From: Pseudoalteromonas arctica
GTDB taxonomy: Bacteria > Pseudomonadota > Gammaproteobacteria > Enterobacterales > Alteromonadaceae
DNA: 34,803 nt
Direction: 5' to 3'
Assembly (NCBI RefSeq): GCF_012927645.1
Contig: NZ_JABBMT010000036.1
Span: 1 to 34,803, forward strand
In this document: in pieces, positions 33,723 to 34,803 of the stretch
How the letters are laid out: each line of letters opens with the position of its first letter
Numbering within the stretch: the stretch's first letter is position 1
Made by a program: the position numbers and the translations under genes
Notes under the pieces: model-generated
Databases searched by the model: none
Told to the model about the DNA's origin: nothing
The model's input: only the letters and a program-made list of their open reading frames with translations

Positions 33723-33750
33723 TTGCATTATAATATGATTCCTATACTAT
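33723..33750 (+). promoter_or_regulatory. Candidate promoter of the initiator tRNA array
   Basis: TTGCAT (33723-33728), a 16-bp spacer and TACTAT (33745-33750) are followed by AGCGCTC, a GC-rich discriminator typical of stable RNA promoters. It lies about 60 nt before the first tRNA. Confidence 0.45.
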
Positions 33751-33810
33751 AGCGCTCTCTTCGAAACAGGCTCGCAAATAACGCGAAATTGTTGAATAAG
33801 AAATTACAGG

Positions 33811-33887
<77 letters not shown>

Positions 33888-33910
33888 ATTTCTTTATTGA
33901 AATTTGGTGC

Positions 33911-33967
33911 AATAGGTAGTTTTGAAAGGTCGTCGGTTCACTCTTCACTTTCACAGCTCCCGCAACC
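33911..33967 (+). pseudogene. Decayed 3' part of tRNA-fMet
   Basis: GGTCGTCGGTTCA and CTCCCGCAACCA match the tRNA 3' half, but the middle is replaced by CTCTTCACTTTCACAG and the 5' half is missing. It lies between tRNA copies 1 and 2. Confidence 0.8.
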
Positions 33968-34043
33968 AATTTCCTTTAGAGGTTACTGTAAAGCTCTTGG
34001 TGAGAGTTAAAAATCACTAGTCGATAGACTTAAAATATACAGG

Positions 34044-34120
<77 letters not shown>

Positions 34121-34148
34121 ATTTTCTTTAAAGGTTTTAGGTTACTGT

Positions 34149-34204
34149 AGGTAGTTTATAAAGGTCGTCGGTTCACTCTTCACCTTTCACAGCTCCCGCA
34201 AGCA
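34149..34204 (+). pseudogene. Decayed 3' part of tRNA-fMet
   Basis: A second copy of the fragment at 33911-33967, with GTAGTTTATAAAGGTCGTCG upstream and a changed end (GCAAGCA in place of GCAACCA). Confidence 0.8.
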
Positions 34205-34271
34205 ATTATTTTAGAGAGTTGGCTGACTTCTTTAATTAAGTAAGAAGTAAAATAATACTTAATATTTCAGG

Positions 34272-34348
<77 letters not shown>

Positions 34349-34350
34349 AC

Positions 34351-34803
34351 TGAAATAAATTGTAAGAATGAATCGACACTCTTAATGAGTGTTTTTTTAT
34401 GTCTGAAATTCAGTGAAATAAATAGCTCGTCGGTCTCAGCTCTCCATTAGCCAGCAAAGGCCACCTATTCAAATCCGGCTCCCGCAACCAACTGAAATAA
34501 ATTGTAAGAATGAATCGACACTCTTAATGAGTGTTTTTTTATGTCTGAAATTCAGTGAAATAAATAGCTCGTCGGTATCAGCTCTCCATTAGCCAGCAAA
34601 GGCCATCTATTCAAATCCGGCTCCCGCAACCAACTGAAATAAATTGTAAGAATGAATCGACACTCTTAATGAGTGTTTTTTTTATGTCTGAAATTCAGTG
34701 AAATAAATAGCTCGTCGGTCTCAGCTCTCCATTAGCCAGCAAAGGCCACCTATTCAAATCCGGCTCCCGCAACCAACTGAAATAAATTGTAAGAATGAAT
34801 CGA
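34351..34803 (+). repeat. Tandem ~142-bp repeats with terminator and tRNA 3' remnant
   Basis: Units start at 34351, 34493, 34635 and 34778 (periods 142, 142 and 143) and the fourth is cut by the window end. Each contains TGAAATAAATTGTAAGAATG, the ACACTC/GAGTGT terminator hairpin, a spacer, and a degenerate tRNA-fMet 3' part (34423-34490, 34565-34632, 34708-34775) ending AAATCCGGCTCCCGCAACCA. The remnants lack a workable T-stem and anticodon arm. Units are nearly identical: unit 2 has two base changes and unit 3 has one extra T. Confidence 0.93.
34375..34398 (+). terminator. Terminator of the tRNA-fMet array
   Basis: ACACTC (34376-34381), loop TTAAT and GAGTGT (34387-34392) are followed by a T-run. 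The same hairpin recurs in each downstream 142-bp unit. Confidence 0.85.

Noticed and set aside
34351..34803. CRISPR array
   Set aside because: The period is 142 bp with whole-unit identity, so there are no short repeats with variable spacers; units are tRNA-derived.

Overview
The window looks like chromosomal DNA from an AT-rich marine gammaproteobacterium of the Alteromonadales (Colwellia / Pseudoalteromonas / Thalassotalea type). Evidence: the 5S sequences, UvrD, TmcA, a YacL-family protein, a dimeric dUTPase, the YrfG-NudE-CysQ cluster and tandem initiator tRNA genes. The genus cannot be fixed from sequence alone.

Host left part (1-9229): the end of an rRNA operon (23S tail, two tandem 5S genes, terminator). 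Then four leftward genes: a CheW-like/CZB chemotaxis protein, a type-1 periplasmic binding protein, tmcA, and uvrD with a LexA-type box. Then a small membrane protein, a yacL-family gene, an exported CxxC peroxiredoxin-like protein, and the first three quarters of a dimeric (all-alpha) dUTPase gene.

Mobile element (about 9230-31426, 22.2 kb): the dimeric dUTPase reading frame stops after codon 153 and resumes at 31429, where the missing C-terminal 55 codons run to a normal stop. Everything between is an insertion. Its ends carry imperfect inverted repeats: AACT-WW-CCCC at the tips, and an ACGTAT...TTTTTATCA block about 28 bp inside each tip. The left end holds a tyrosine-recombinase trio plus a small fourth gene. 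This arrangement resembles the intA-tfp-intB-fourth-gene core of strand-biased circularizing integrative elements (SEs), as I recall them. Cargo follows: a Nudix hydrolase; a lone ParS/MbcA-type antitoxin domain; a defence operon (BrxR/CapW-like WYL regulator, GHKL ATPase with a PD-(D/E)XK-like motif, HsdM, HsdS, HsdR, and a protein with a possible TumE/DUF6516-like end); a convergent HEPN-type gene; a divergent pair (small HTH protein and unknown 217-aa protein) sharing a symmetric operator; and, as the last gene before the right end, a complete trimeric Dut.

The most striking reading is that the element destroys the host's dimeric dUTPase and supplies an unrelated enzyme with the same activity. 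This non-homologous replacement could make the insertion tolerable, or make the host depend on the element. The sequence shows the split and the replacement directly; the dependency is inference.

Host right part (31429-34803): the 3' dUTPase fragment, convergent yrfG, nudE and cysQ as an overlapping pair, three identical initiator tRNA genes separated by decayed 3' copies, then a tandem array of about 142-bp units. Each unit carries a terminator hairpin and a degenerate tRNA 3' part, and the array runs off the window.
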